The notes: generated from the letters alone by a model not told the origin. DNA of 10,987 bases from Actinomycetes bacterium (GCA_021816565.1 JAKAXN010000125.1:1-10987); one strand, 5' to 3'; positions 1 through 9,630 are shown, counted from the first letter of the stretch. Numbers and translations: made by a program.

Positions 1-1111
1 TGGCGGCGGCCTGGGCCGCCAGGAGCCGGGCCAGCCCCGCCTCCGCCCGGGCCAGGTCCTGCTGGTCGGCGGCCACCTGCTGCTCGGCCGACTGGGCCCG
101 GGCCAGGGCCGACGCGCAGGCCGTGCCGGGACCGCCGGTGGGGGTCGCCGTCCCGCCGGTGGGGGCCGTCCCGCCGCCCGTAGCCGGGCCGGCGCCCGCC
201 GCGGGTGGGGAGGTCGTGGTGGTCGTCGGGCCTCCGGCCCCGCCCCGACCCCCCGACCCGGGCCTACCGGCCGGGGCCGGGCCGGTCGTGGTGGGGGGAG
301 AGGTCGTGGTTGTGGGAGAAACCGTGGTTGTGGTGGTCGGCGCGTCGGCGCCCGGGGAGGTTCCCGATGCTGCGCAGGTGCTCTCGGCCGCGCTCAGGGC
401 GCTGCCGGCCGCCTGGAGGTCGGCGTCGGCGCGCTTCTGGGCGTCCACCACGGCCTGCTGGTCACCGCTCAGCGACGTTGGCTGGCCCGATGCGGTGGGT
501 GTGCCCCCTGTTGCGCCCGATCCGGCAGCCGGTCCCCCGAAGCCGGCGCCGGCCCCCCGGCCCGGCGCCACGGTCGTGGAGGGGGAGGCACTGGCCAACT
601 CGACCCCGGCCGGCGCCGACACGCTGGCGGTGGCGGCTCCCGCCGCCACGGACGCGGACCCGGCCGCACCGGCTGAGCCGGCTCCCGCCGGTGTCCCCGA
701 GGCGGTGCCGGCCGCCGCCGTGAACTGCCCGCTCTCGTCCGCCGCCAGCTTGGCCTGGGCTGCGGTGAGAGCGGCCTGGGCCGCCGAGACCTGCTGCTGG
801 ACGAGGGACGGGTCGAGGGTGGCGAGGGTCTGTCCGGCCCGGACCTGCTGGCCCTGGGTCACCGACACCGTGGCGACCGTGCCGTTCACCTGGAACGCCG
901 CGCTGGCCTGATCCACCGGTTCGAGCACCCCGGCCGCCGTCAGGGTGCGGGCCACCGACGCGGTGGCGGCCACCGCGGTCCGGTACGACGGTGGCCCGGA
1001 GGCCACGGCCTGGCTTATCCCGAACCCGGTGGCGGTGCCGGCCGCGGCCAGGCACCCGACGGCCAACGCCCTTCTGGCCGGCCGGTTGAGGCGCGGCCCC
1101 GGATCAGCCAT
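1..1111 (-). CDS. Second membrane-fusion (HlyD/MacA-like) adaptor, 3' end beyond window
   Basis: Periplasmic-adaptor-type protein; 370 residues are visible before the left edge. A short basic N-terminus is followed by one hydrophobic anchor (about residues 15-37). The first half of a biotinyl-lipoyl-like barrel follows at about 76-101 (VNGTVATVSVTQGQQVRAGQ), then an Ala/Gln-rich helix (102-127). The helical hairpin is interrupted by an Ala/Gly/Ser/Pro-rich stretch (130-213) and a Thr/Pro/Gly-rich stretch (about 254-330); helix resumes at 333-370. Cys246 and Cys332 bracket the second stretch. The lipoyl segment is clearly paralogous to the adaptor at 3943-5310. The ATG at 1111 overlaps the stop of the lipoprotein gene by 8 nt (ATGGCTGA) and has no visible Shine-Dalgarno site, suggesting translational coupling. 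Cys20 does not make a convincing lipobox because arginines lie too close. The barrel and C-terminal half are not visible, so the family call rests on the N-terminal half. Confidence 0.8.
   Translation of the reverse strand, partial: MADPGPRLNRPARRALAVGCLAAAGTATGFGISQAVASGPPSYRTAVAATASVARTLTAAGVLEPVDQASAAFQVNGTVATVSVTQGQQVRAGQTLATLDPSLVQQQVSAAQAALTAAQAKLAADESGQFTAAAGTASGTPAGAGSAGAAGSASVAAGAATASVSAPAGVELASASPSTTVAPGRGAGAGFGGPAAGSGATGGTPTASGQPTSLSGDQQAVVDAQKRADADLQAAGSALSAAESTCAASGTSPGADAPTTTTTVSPTTTTSPPTTTGPAPAGRPGSGGRGGAGGPTTTTTSPPAAGAGPATGGGTAPTGGTATPTGGPGTACASALARAQSAEQQVAADQQDLARAEAGLARLLAAQAAA
132..165 (-). repeat. Two 13-bp direct repeats, 21-nt period, in the adaptor's Gly/Thr/Pro segment
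   Basis: The plus-strand 13-mer CCGCCGGTGGGGG occurs at 132-144 and again at 153-165. The 21-nt period is exactly seven codons, so the repeat encodes two similar P-T-G-G-containing heptapeptides near residues 316-328 of the minus-strand adaptor. This looks like a small in-frame coding duplication, not a regulatory element. Confidence 0.7.
212..337 (-). repeat. Thr/Pro homopolymeric coding blocks
   Basis: Within the minus-strand adaptor, positions 284-337 encode a Thr/Pro/Ser block (residues 259-276) with Thr runs of five, four and three. Positions 212-226 encode another five threonines (296-300), followed by Ser-Pro-Pro. The plus strand is therefore a GT/GG-rich tract. At protein level this is a flexible, mucin-like linker; Thr/Pro segments of this kind in exported actinobacterial proteins are often extended and can be O-mannosylated, but glycosylation here is only inference. 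Confidence 0.75.
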
Positions 1112-1991
1112 TCGACGACGCCGGGGCCGTCCCCCCGCCCGGGAACCGGCCGAACCCGGCGGTGCACGAACCGCCGCCGGTCGAGGTGATGCGCACGCTG
1201 CGGGCGGTGACCGCCCCGGTGGAGTCGGCCGGTCCGTTGGCCACGACGCAGTCGCCCACCGCCAGGCTGGCCGGGGTGGCCGGGCGCACCTCGGTGAACA
1301 CCGTCGAGGACGTCACGGCCACCGTGATGTCGGCCGGGGCGGACGTGGTCGGAGGGGTCGATGCCGTCCGGCCGACCCCGGTGAAGGAGTTCCCGAGGAG
1401 GACCAGCGAGGACGCCGAGCTCGACACGACCCGGCCGGAGGCGAACGTCGCGCCGGCTCCCCCGAAACGGGCCGCCCCGCCGGAGCCGGTGCGCCGCGGT
1501 GCCGTCCCGCCGGTACCCCCGCCCGTCGCATGACGCGCCGCGCCACCGAAGGGCCGCCCGGCGGCGCAGGTCCCCGACGGCGGGGGCGGGCTCACCGACA
1601 CCGAACGGGCGGTGATGGTCCCGTTGGAGCCGACGGCGATCACCGTCACGCAGTCGCCGGCGGCAACCGAGGAGGCTTTCAGCTCTACGGCCTGTTCGAA
1701 GGTCGTCGAGCCGGTCCAGCTGACCGTCGTCTGGCCGGCCGAGGGGTTCTGCACCTCCATCGACGAGCCGGTCACGGCGGCCACCGAGCCGACCACTCCC
1801 GGAAGGCCCCGCCGGGCTCCGGCCGCCCCGCCGCCGGCGGTACCTGCGGCCGTCGTGGGCGAGCTGTTGGAGGCCTTGACCGCCGAGGACCCGCTGGACC
1901 CGCCACCACACGCCGCCAGCACGGCGGCGAGCGCCATCGCCATGGTGGCGGCGGTGGTGGCGCGGACGGGACGGGAGGGGGTGGACCTCAT
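1104..1991 (-). CDS. Secreted lipoprotein with two DUF5666-like repeats
   Basis: A 295-residue exported lipoprotein. The signal peptide has a basic start, a hydrophobic core (about 16-27) and a good lipobox L-A-A-C with Cys28 as the lipidated residue, followed by a Gly/Ser linker. Two repeats follow, at about 63-145 and 183-279, each with the pattern G-x-V, a T-x-F segment, a GDC turn, a T-A-R-S-V strand and a G-[TS]-C-[AT]-A-G end. This resembles DUF5666, a small beta-domain of unknown role; I assign it by pattern only. Each repeat has a cysteine pair exactly 28 residues apart (114/142 and 248/276). A Gly/Ala/Arg/Phe-rich linker (146-182) separates them. ATG at 1991 is supported by AAAGGA 9 nt upstream. 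It lies 25 nt after the permease gene and overlaps the second adaptor by 8 nt, so it is probably a component or partner of the exporter at the outer membrane face. Confidence 0.85.
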   Translation of the reverse strand: MRSTPSRPVRATTAATMAMALAAVLAACGGGSSGSSAVKASNSSPTTAAGTAGGGAAGARRGLPGVVGSVAAVTGSSMEVQNPSAGQTTVSWTGSTTFEQAVELKASSVAAGDCVTVIAVGSNGTITARSVSVSPPPPSGTCAAGRPFGGAARHATGGGTGGTAPRRTGSGGAARFGGAGATFASGRVVSSSASSLVLLGNSFTGVGRTASTPPTTSAPADITVAVTSSTVFTEVRPATPASLAVGDCVVANGPADSTGAVTARSVRITSTGGGSCTAGFGRFPGGGTAPASSNG

Positions 1992-2000
1992 CTGGTCTGT

Positions 2001-2006
2001 TCCTTT
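2001..2006 (-). promoter_or_regulatory. Ribosome binding site of the lipoprotein gene
   Basis: The minus strand reads AAAGGA at 2006-2001, nine nucleotides before the ATG at 1991. It sits in the only real gap (25 nt) of the exporter operon and supports the chosen start over internal methionines at residues 17 and 19, which would destroy the signal peptide. Confidence 0.65.
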
Positions 2007-2016
2007 GGTCGGGGGG

Positions 2017-3255
2017 TCATTCGTTGCGCAGGGCGTCGATGGGCGCCAGCCGGGCCGCCCGGGACGCCGGGTAGACGCCGAAGACGACGCCGATGGCGAC
2101 GGCCACCGCCACGGCCAGGACGGTCGCCGGCACCGACAGGGCGATGGGGTAGCCGATGGGACCGGGCAGCACCCTGGTGCCGATGACGGCCAGGGCCGCG
2201 CCCACGGCGCCTCCGGTCAGGCCCAGCACCGAGGCCTCCAGGAGGAATTGGCGGCGGATCACCGCCGGCCTGGCCCCCAGCGCCTTGCGCAGGCCGATCT
2301 CGCGGACCCTCTCGGTGACCGATACCAGCATGATGTTCATCACCCCGATGCCGCCGACGAGCAGCGATATGGCCGCCACCCCTCCGAGCAGCACCGTGAG
2401 CGTGCGGTCGACCGACGTGGCGGTGGTCACCAGGGACTGCTGCGAGGAGATGGTGAAGTCGGCCTGGCTCGGGGTGGTGATGCCGTGCAGGGCCAGGAGC
2501 TCGTTGTCGGCCTCCTGGTAGGCGGCCGAGAGGCTGCTCCCCGACGTGGCCTGGACCAGTATGGAGTTGAGCGACTCGGTGCCGAACAGCCGCTGGCTGG
2601 CCGTGGTCATGGGGATGACCAGCTGGTCGTCCTGGTTGGAGCCGGTGGTGGAGGACGTGTTGCCCACCGGGTTGAGGATCCCGATGACCGTCATCGGCAC
2701 CCCGTTGACGTTGACCGTCTGGCCCACCGGGTCCCGTCCGTTGAACAGCTCGGTGGCGGTGTCGGACCCGAGGACGGCCACGGCGGTGTGGTCGGCCACG
2801 TCCTGGCCGTCGATGAACCGGCCCTCGGTCACCGATCGGTTTCTCACCTGCTCCCAGGCCGGGGTGGTGCCCACCACCGTCGTGGTCCAGGTGTTGGTGT
2901 TGATGTCGTCGCTCAGCGGCTGCGACGCCGAGATCACCGGGGCCACGGCCTTCACGTCCGGGGCGACGGTCTTCGACGCCAGGGCGTCGGCGTCGGCCAG
3001 CGTGAGCGTGGAGGCCGTGCCGAATCCCTGCCTGATACCCGTCGTCGACGTCGTGCTGCCCGGCGTCACGGTGAGGAGGTTGGTGCCGAGCGAGTTGATG
3101 GCCGAGCGGACCTGGTCCTGGGCGCCCTGCCCCAGCCCGACGGTGAGGATCACCGCGGCGATGCCGATCATGACGCCGACGACGGTGAGCGCCGATCTCA
3201 ACCGGTGGCTGCGCACCGCCTCCAGCCCGGTGCGGAGGGTCTCGAACCAGCTCAC
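2017..3255 (-). CDS. MacB/FtsX-type ABC transporter permease
   Basis: A 412-residue inner-membrane permease. TM1 is at about 21-43, after the short N-terminal segment typical of MacB-family permeases (SHRLRSALTVVGVMIG). A large extracytoplasmic MacB_PCD-like domain follows (about 45-280). The FtsX-like core has TM2 (286-312), TM3 (340-362) and TM4 (374-396). The cytoplasmic coupling segment between TM2 and TM3 (ERVREIGLRKALGA) and the C-terminal P-A-x-R-A-A-R-L-x-P-I-D-A-L-R signature are both intact. Such proteins act by mechanotransmission on extracytoplasmic substrates and do not form a classic channel. The GTG start overlaps the ATPase stop by 4 nt (GTGA). The ATPase is a separate protein, as in LolCD or Bacillus YknYZ, whereas E. 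coli MacB is a fusion. Substrate is unknown; family members export peptides, macrolides, lipids or lipoproteins. Confidence 0.95.
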   Translation of the reverse strand: MSWFETLRTGLEAVRSHRLRSALTVVGVMIGIAAVILTVGLGQGAQDQVRSAINSLGTNLLTVTPGSTTSTTGIRQGFGTASTLTLADADALASKTVAPDVKAVAPVISASQPLSDDINTNTWTTTVVGTTPAWEQVRNRSVTEGRFIDGQDVADHTAVAVLGSDTATELFNGRDPVGQTVNVNGVPMTVIGILNPVGNTSSTTGSNQDDQLVIPMTTASQRLFGTESLNSILVQATSGSSLSAAYQEADNELLALHGITTPSQADFTISSQQSLVTTATSVDRTLTVLLGGVAAISLLVGGIGVMNIMLVSVTERVREIGLRKALGARPAVIRRQFLLEASVLGLTGGAVGAALAVIGTRVLPGPIGYPIALSVPATVLAVAVAVAIGVVFGVYPASRAARLAPIDALRNE

Positions 3256-3953
3256 AGGGCGGCCTCGGCCCCGGCCGCGAGCAGGCCGTCGCGGATCCTG
3301 ACTATCCGGGAGGCGGCGGCCGCCACCTCCGGGTCGTGGGTGATGACCACCAGAGTCCGGCCGGCCCGGTGCAGGTCGGCGAGCAGGCCCATCACGTCGG
3401 CTGCCGAGGTGGAATCCAGGGCGCCCGTCGGCTCGTCGGCCAGGATCAGTGACGGCTCGCTGACCAGGGCCCGGGCCACCGCAACCCGCTGCTGCTGGCC
3501 GCCCGACAGCTCGCCGGGCCGGTGGTGGACCCGGTCGCCGAGCCCGACCCGCTCGAGCGCCTCGAGCGCCCGGGCCTTCCGCTCGGCCCGGGCCAACCCG
3601 GCGTACACCAGCGGCAGCTCCACGTTGCGCCAGGCCGTCATGGTGGGCAGGAGGTTGAACTGCTGGAACACGAAGCCGATGTGGCGGTTCCTGACCTGGG
3701 CCAGGGCGGCCTCGTCCATGCCGCTGACATCCTCGCCGCTCAGCCAGTAGCGCCCCCCGGTCGGGACGTCGAGACAGCCGAGGATGTGCATGAGCGTCGA
3801 CTTGCCCGAGCCGGAGGGGCCCATGACCGAGACGTACTCTCCCTGCCCGATGGTCAGGGAGACCCCCCGCAGGGCGGCCACCTCCAGTGATCCCGTGCGG
3901 TACACCTTGGTGACCGCTTCGAGCCTGATGACCTCCGGCCGGTCAGCCTGCAC
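3252..3953 (-). CDS. MacB/LolD-type ABC transporter ATPase
   Basis: A 233-residue nucleotide-binding subunit that powers the permease encoded just downstream. All canonical motifs are present: Walker A GPSGSGKST (45-53), Q-loop FQQFNLLP (96-103), signature LSGGQQQR (149-156), Walker B LILADE (169-174), D-loop ALD (178-180) and the H-loop histidine in ITHD (206). The RNRHIGFVFQQFNLLP stretch is characteristic of the MacB/LolD/FtsE-like branch (o228 family). The start is GTG at 3953, inside the end of the adaptor gene (11-nt overlap); the next codons lead directly into the conserved V-I-R-L-E-A-V-T-K-V-Y strand, so nothing appears to be missing. The 3' end overlaps the permease start by 4 nt. 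No truncation is visible, and I am confident of the family but not of the substrate. Confidence 0.96.
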   Translation of the reverse strand: MQADRPEVIRLEAVTKVYRTGSLEVAALRGVSLTIGQGEYVSVMGPSGSGKSTLMHILGCLDVPTGGRYWLSGEDVSGMDEAALAQVRNRHIGFVFQQFNLLPTMTAWRNVELPLVYAGLARAERKARALEALERVGLGDRVHHRPGELSGGQQQRVAVARALVSEPSLILADEPTGALDSTSAADVMGLLADLHRAGRTLVVITHDPEVAAAASRIVRIRDGLLAAGAEAAL

Positions 3954-5310
3954 CGGCGCCTCCGCCGAAGAAGGCCCGTCCGGCCCCGCCCCCGAAGCCG
4001 CCGCCTCCGAACCCGCCCCCGAAACGCCCGCCCCCGGCCCGGCCGGCGCCGCCGAAGAGGGTGCGCGCCGCCCCGGAGACCCCGTTGAACTTCACGACCC
4101 GCTCCCTGACCACGTCGCCGGCCTGCAGGCCGGAGGTGATCTGGGTCTGGCCGGCGGCGCTGATCCCCGTGGTCACCGGCTGCGAGATGGCGGTTCCGCC
4201 GCGCACCCTGGTCACCGTGGCCTGCCCGTTGGTGTAGGTGATGGCCGCGGTGGGCACCTCCACCACGTCGTTCAGCTGCTTCACGATGATCGATACCGAT
4301 GCCGATGCCCCCGCGTAGAGCCCGCTCGGGTCGCCGGTCACCGATATCACCACGGGGAAGCTGGCCACGCTTCCACTGGACGGGGAGGCGATGAGACCCA
4401 CCGAGGCCACGGTTCCGTACACGTCGTTACTGGAGCCGGTGGGTACGATCACCGCCTGGTCTCCGACCTTCACCTGCCCCACCTCCGTGTCATCGACCGA
4501 GGTGCTGACGGTGAAGCTGTTGGTCGAGATCAGGGTTACTCCGCTCGCCGCCGGGCTCGACGACGTGGAGGCAGCCGAGGAGCCGGCCAGCGCGGAGAGG
4601 ACGCCGGCCAGGCCCCCGACCGAGGTGCGGGCGGAGCTCCCGCCGCCGGAGGAGGCGCTCCCCGAGGCGTTCCCCCCACCGCCTGACACGGTGTCGCCGA
4701 CGGCCAGCCCGACCGACGCCACGGTCCCGGCGAACGGTGCCTTGAGCGACGCGTCGGACAGGTTGGCCTGGGCCGTCGCCAGCTGGGACTGGGCCGAGGT
4801 GACCGAGGCCTGGTCGGAGTCGACCTGGCTGGTCGACGCTCCGGCCGCCTGGTCGGCGGACAGGCGGTCCTCGGCTGCGGTGAGCGTGGCCTGGGCGGCC
4901 GCAACCTGGTCGGAGAGGACCGTCGGGTCGACGGTGGCGAGGGTCTGACCGGCGTTCACCTGCTGGCCGGTGGTGACGTCGACGGCGTTGACGCGGCCCG
5001 CCACCGCGAAGGTCAGGTTGGAGTCCTGGGCCGGCTGCAGGGTGCCGGAGGCGGCAACGGTCTGTTTCATGGTGCCGGTGGACACGGTTACGTTCTGCGT
5101 CGTCACCGACACCGGGGACGCCGTGCCTGACGACGTGCGGCCGCGGGCCGCGAACCATATCCCCGTCCCGGCGCCCGCCAGCACCACCACGGCCCCGGCG
5201 GCGGCCATCATCCGCTTGCGGCTCAGGCCACGCCTTCCCGGGCCGGTCGGACCGGGGTCGGGCGCTCCGAGCTCGGGTGGTGGCGGCCAGGTGACGCTAG
5301 AGGCTTCCAC
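3943..5310 (-). CDS. Membrane-fusion (HlyD/MacA/YknX-like) adaptor, first gene of exporter operon
   Basis: A 455-residue adaptor expected to link the MacB-type permease to the cell exterior. A Pro-rich cytoplasmic start (1-25) and basic patch precede one TM anchor (34-55). The two halves of the lipoyl-like domain are at about 101-131 (V-A-G-R-V-N ending A-T-V-D-P) and 189-208 (K-A-P-F-A-G-T-V-A-S-V). A short Ala/Ser/Gln-rich coiled-coil hairpin lies between (132-187). A Gly/Ser-rich insertion spans 209-256. The beta-barrel is at about 265-345 and a membrane-proximal domain at 350-410. The C-terminus (417-455) is a Gly/Phe/Arg tail unusual for this family. The GTG start at 5310 has GGGAG 5 nt upstream; methionines 34-35 are less likely because they would remove the basic patch before the anchor. 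It overlaps the ATPase gene by 11 nt. A short hairpin without an obvious outer-membrane channel partner fits a monoderm or mycolate-free actinobacterium. Confidence 0.92.
   Translation of the reverse strand: MEASSVTWPPPPELGAPDPGPTGPGRRGLSRKRMMAAAGAVVVLAGAGTGIWFAARGRTSSGTASPVSVTTQNVTVSTGTMKQTVAASGTLQPAQDSNLTFAVAGRVNAVDVTTGQQVNAGQTLATVDPTVLSDQVAAAQATLTAAEDRLSADQAAGASTSQVDSDQASVTSAQSQLATAQANLSDASLKAPFAGTVASVGLAVGDTVSGGGGNASGSASSGGGSSARTSVGGLAGVLSALAGSSAASTSSSPAASGVTLISTNSFTVSTSVDDTEVGQVKVGDQAVIVPTGSSNDVYGTVASVGLIASPSSGSVASFPVVISVTGDPSGLYAGASASVSIIVKQLNDVVEVPTAAITYTNGQATVTRVRGGTAISQPVTTGISAAGQTQITSGLQAGDVVRERVVKFNGVSGAARTLFGGAGRAGGGRFGGGFGGGGFGGGAGRAFFGGGAGAG
3946..4062 (-). repeat. Gly/Phe/Arg low-complexity tail coding segment
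   Basis: The last 39 codons of the first adaptor encode a tail of glycines punctuated by F and R (GRFGGGFGGGGFGGG at about 428-442, then an A-F-F-G-G-G segment). At DNA level it is a degenerate CCCGAAGCC-type repeat on the plus strand. Similar R-F-G-G or G-F-G-G segments occur in the lipoprotein and the second adaptor of the same operon. Confidence 0.75.
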
Positions 5311-5487
5311 TGCCGCTCCCGGACGTATTGGGCCCGCCTGAAGTCGTTCCCGGTCGGCGCATGGCGCAGAGACAACACGGCGAAGTTGAAGATGAGCTTA
5401 AGAAAACCCCAGAACTCGCACAGGACGGCGCCGCCGGTGGACCGCTGCGGGGATGAGACCTTCTGTACCCCCGAACCTTCTGCTCAC

Positions 5488-5497
5488 AGAATATTCT
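5488..5497 (+). promoter_or_regulatory. Perfect palindrome AGAATATTCT containing likely sqdB -10
   Basis: AGAATATTCT is a perfect 10-bp inverted repeat; its right half supplies TATTCT (5492-5497), which matches the TAnnnT form of actinobacterial -10 boxes. Transcription would start near 5504, giving a leader of about 70 nt before the sqdB GTG. No convincing -35 is visible. A protein bound at the palindrome would cover the -10, so it is a repressor-site candidate. Confidence 0.35.
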
Positions 5498-5499
5498 CA

Positions 5500-5516
5500 G
5501 GGTGAGGGCGTCACCC
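5500..5516 (+). promoter_or_regulatory. 6-bp hairpin at predicted sqdB transcript start
   Basis: GGGTGA (5500-5505) and TCACCC (5511-5516) are perfectly complementary around a 5-nt spacer, GGGCG. The element starts 3 nt after the putative -10 box, so it is either a dyad operator over the start site or a hairpin at the extreme 5' end of the mRNA. It is not a terminator because no T run follows. Confidence 0.35.
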
Positions 5517-5547
5517 GGCTCTGGTGTCCGGGACCCGAGCGTCGTGA

Positions 5548-8735
<3,188 letters not shown>

Positions 8736-8755
<20 letters not shown>

Positions 8756-9548
8756 GGCTCCACCAGGTGGTCAGGATCACCCGACCGAAGCGGTACCCGT
8801 AGGCCAGGTTGTGACCCTTCTTCGACGATCCGGCGGAGCGGGCCCGGACCGTGACCGGAGCTTCCATCACCCGGAACCCCATGGTCAGGGCCCCGATCAG
8901 GAGCTCGGCGGTCTGGTACTGGACCTGGCGCAGCGGCACCTTGGCCGGGACCTCAGGGGTGAAGGCCCGGAATCCGTTGGCCGGATCGGTGATCCGGGCG
9001 CCGGTCAGCGCTGATACCAGACCGGCGAAGACCACCACGCCGGCCCGGCGCAGCGCGTCGGTCGTCTCCGCCCGGCCCAGCCGCCTGGATCCGTTCACGA
9101 AGTCGGCCCGGCCGTCCGCGACCGGCGCGACCAGACGCTCCAGCTCCGACGGGTCGAACTGTCCGTCGGCATCCAGGGTGGCGATCACCACCGGGCCCCG
9201 CTCGGCGGCCAGGCGGTAGCCGACGCGCAGGGCCTGGCCCTGCCCCAGGTTGACCTCCAGCCGGCAGACCATGGCTCCGGCCCGGGCGGCCTCCGCCTCG
9301 GTGCCGTCAGTGGAGCCGTCGTCGACGACCAGGCACTCGGTGGCCAGCCCACTCACCGACGCGGGTACCGACGCGACCACCTCACCCACCGAGGCGGCCT
9401 CGTTGAGGGCGGCCATGAGCACCACCACCGGCGCTCCGGGGCCGGTGCCGTAGCGGGCCCGGAACGCCGCTGCAGCCGCCGCCGCCACGGCTTCCGAGCC
9501 GGGGCGGTCCCGGACCGCGCCGTGGGTGGGGCGTTCCGCTTCTGGCAT
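8736..9548 (-). CDS. Family 2 glycosyltransferase, dolichyl/polyprenyl-phosphate sugar synthase type
   Basis: A 270-residue cytoplasmic GT-A enzyme. After an Ala-rich extension (1-38) the fold begins with V-V-V-L-M-A-A-L-N-E (41-50). The nucleotide-binding D-D-G-S-T-D-G-T is at 76-83, the G-Q-G-Q-A-L-R-V-G turn at 102-110, the D-A-D-G-Q-F-D-P metal motif at 126-133, and T-D-P-A-N-G-F-R-A-F at 187-196. These match the DPM1/GtrB-like branch that transfers a sugar from an NDP- or GDP-donor to polyprenyl phosphate. No C-terminal membrane segments are present, so it would act at the membrane surface. It ends with a basic S-L-R-G-R-R-R tail. It is convergent with the GT-C gene, overlapping it by 20 nt, and divergent from serS. 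ATG at 9548 has no Shine-Dalgarno but has a TAnnnT box 8 nt upstream, consistent with a leaderless mRNA. The sugar is not determinable from sequence alone. Confidence 0.9.
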
Positions 9549-9556
9549 GGTCGAGG

Positions 9557-9562
9557 AGAGTA
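9557..9562 (-). promoter_or_regulatory. -10 box (TACTCT) of leaderless GT2 promoter
   Basis: The minus strand reads TACTCT at 9562-9557, then 8 nt, then the ATG at 9548. This spacing places the transcription start at or very near the A of the start codon, the usual arrangement for leaderless actinobacterial transcripts. Confidence 0.45.
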
Positions 9563-9615
9563 TCCCCGCCCGCCCGGGGGCGCTAAAGCCGGCCGGGGCC
9601 CGGGCTGGATCCAGT

Positions 9616-9621
9616 TAGGCT
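9616..9621 (+). promoter_or_regulatory. -10 box (TAGGCT) of leaderless serS promoter
   Basis: TAGGCT lies 9 nt before the serS ATG at 9631, with a GC-only spacer and no Shine-Dalgarno site. It mirrors the minus-strand box that serves the GT2 gene. Confidence 0.5.
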
Positions 9622-9630
9622 CGGGCCGGC

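Larger units (their letters stand above)
9549..9630. promoter_or_regulatory. 82-nt divergent region with two probable leaderless promoters
   Basis: This space separates the start codons of the GT2 gene (minus) and serS (plus). Neither start has a purine-rich ribosome binding site, and each has a TAnnnT hexamer 8-9 nt upstream. No -35 hexamers are recognisable. The remaining sequence is GC-only filler without dyads that I could identify. Confidence 0.5.

Noticed and set aside
123..911. Plus-strand Val/Pro/Ala-rich open frame of 262 codons
   Set aside because: Low-complexity complement of the minus-strand adaptor, whose frame is open from 1111 to the edge and has a lipoyl-domain segment.
1052..1054. 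Cys20 of the second adaptor as a lipoprotein attachment site
   Set aside because: A-V-G-C resembles a lipobox but arginines at residues 10, 13 and 14 leave too short a hydrophobic core before it, and the hydrophobic stretch continues after it, fitting a membrane anchor instead.
1612..3750. Plus-strand open frame of about 712 codons opposite the lipoprotein, permease and ATPase genes
   Set aside because: It runs antisense across three genes with intact family motifs, and its translation is Arg/Gly/His/Asp-rich without domain resemblance. Long antisense frames are expected at this GC content.
5382..5410. Pho-box-like repeats in the AT-richer patch upstream of the exporter and sqdB
   Set aside because: Sulfolipid genes can be phosphate-controlled, but I could not find two or more well-spaced direct repeats matching a known PhoB/PhoP consensus.
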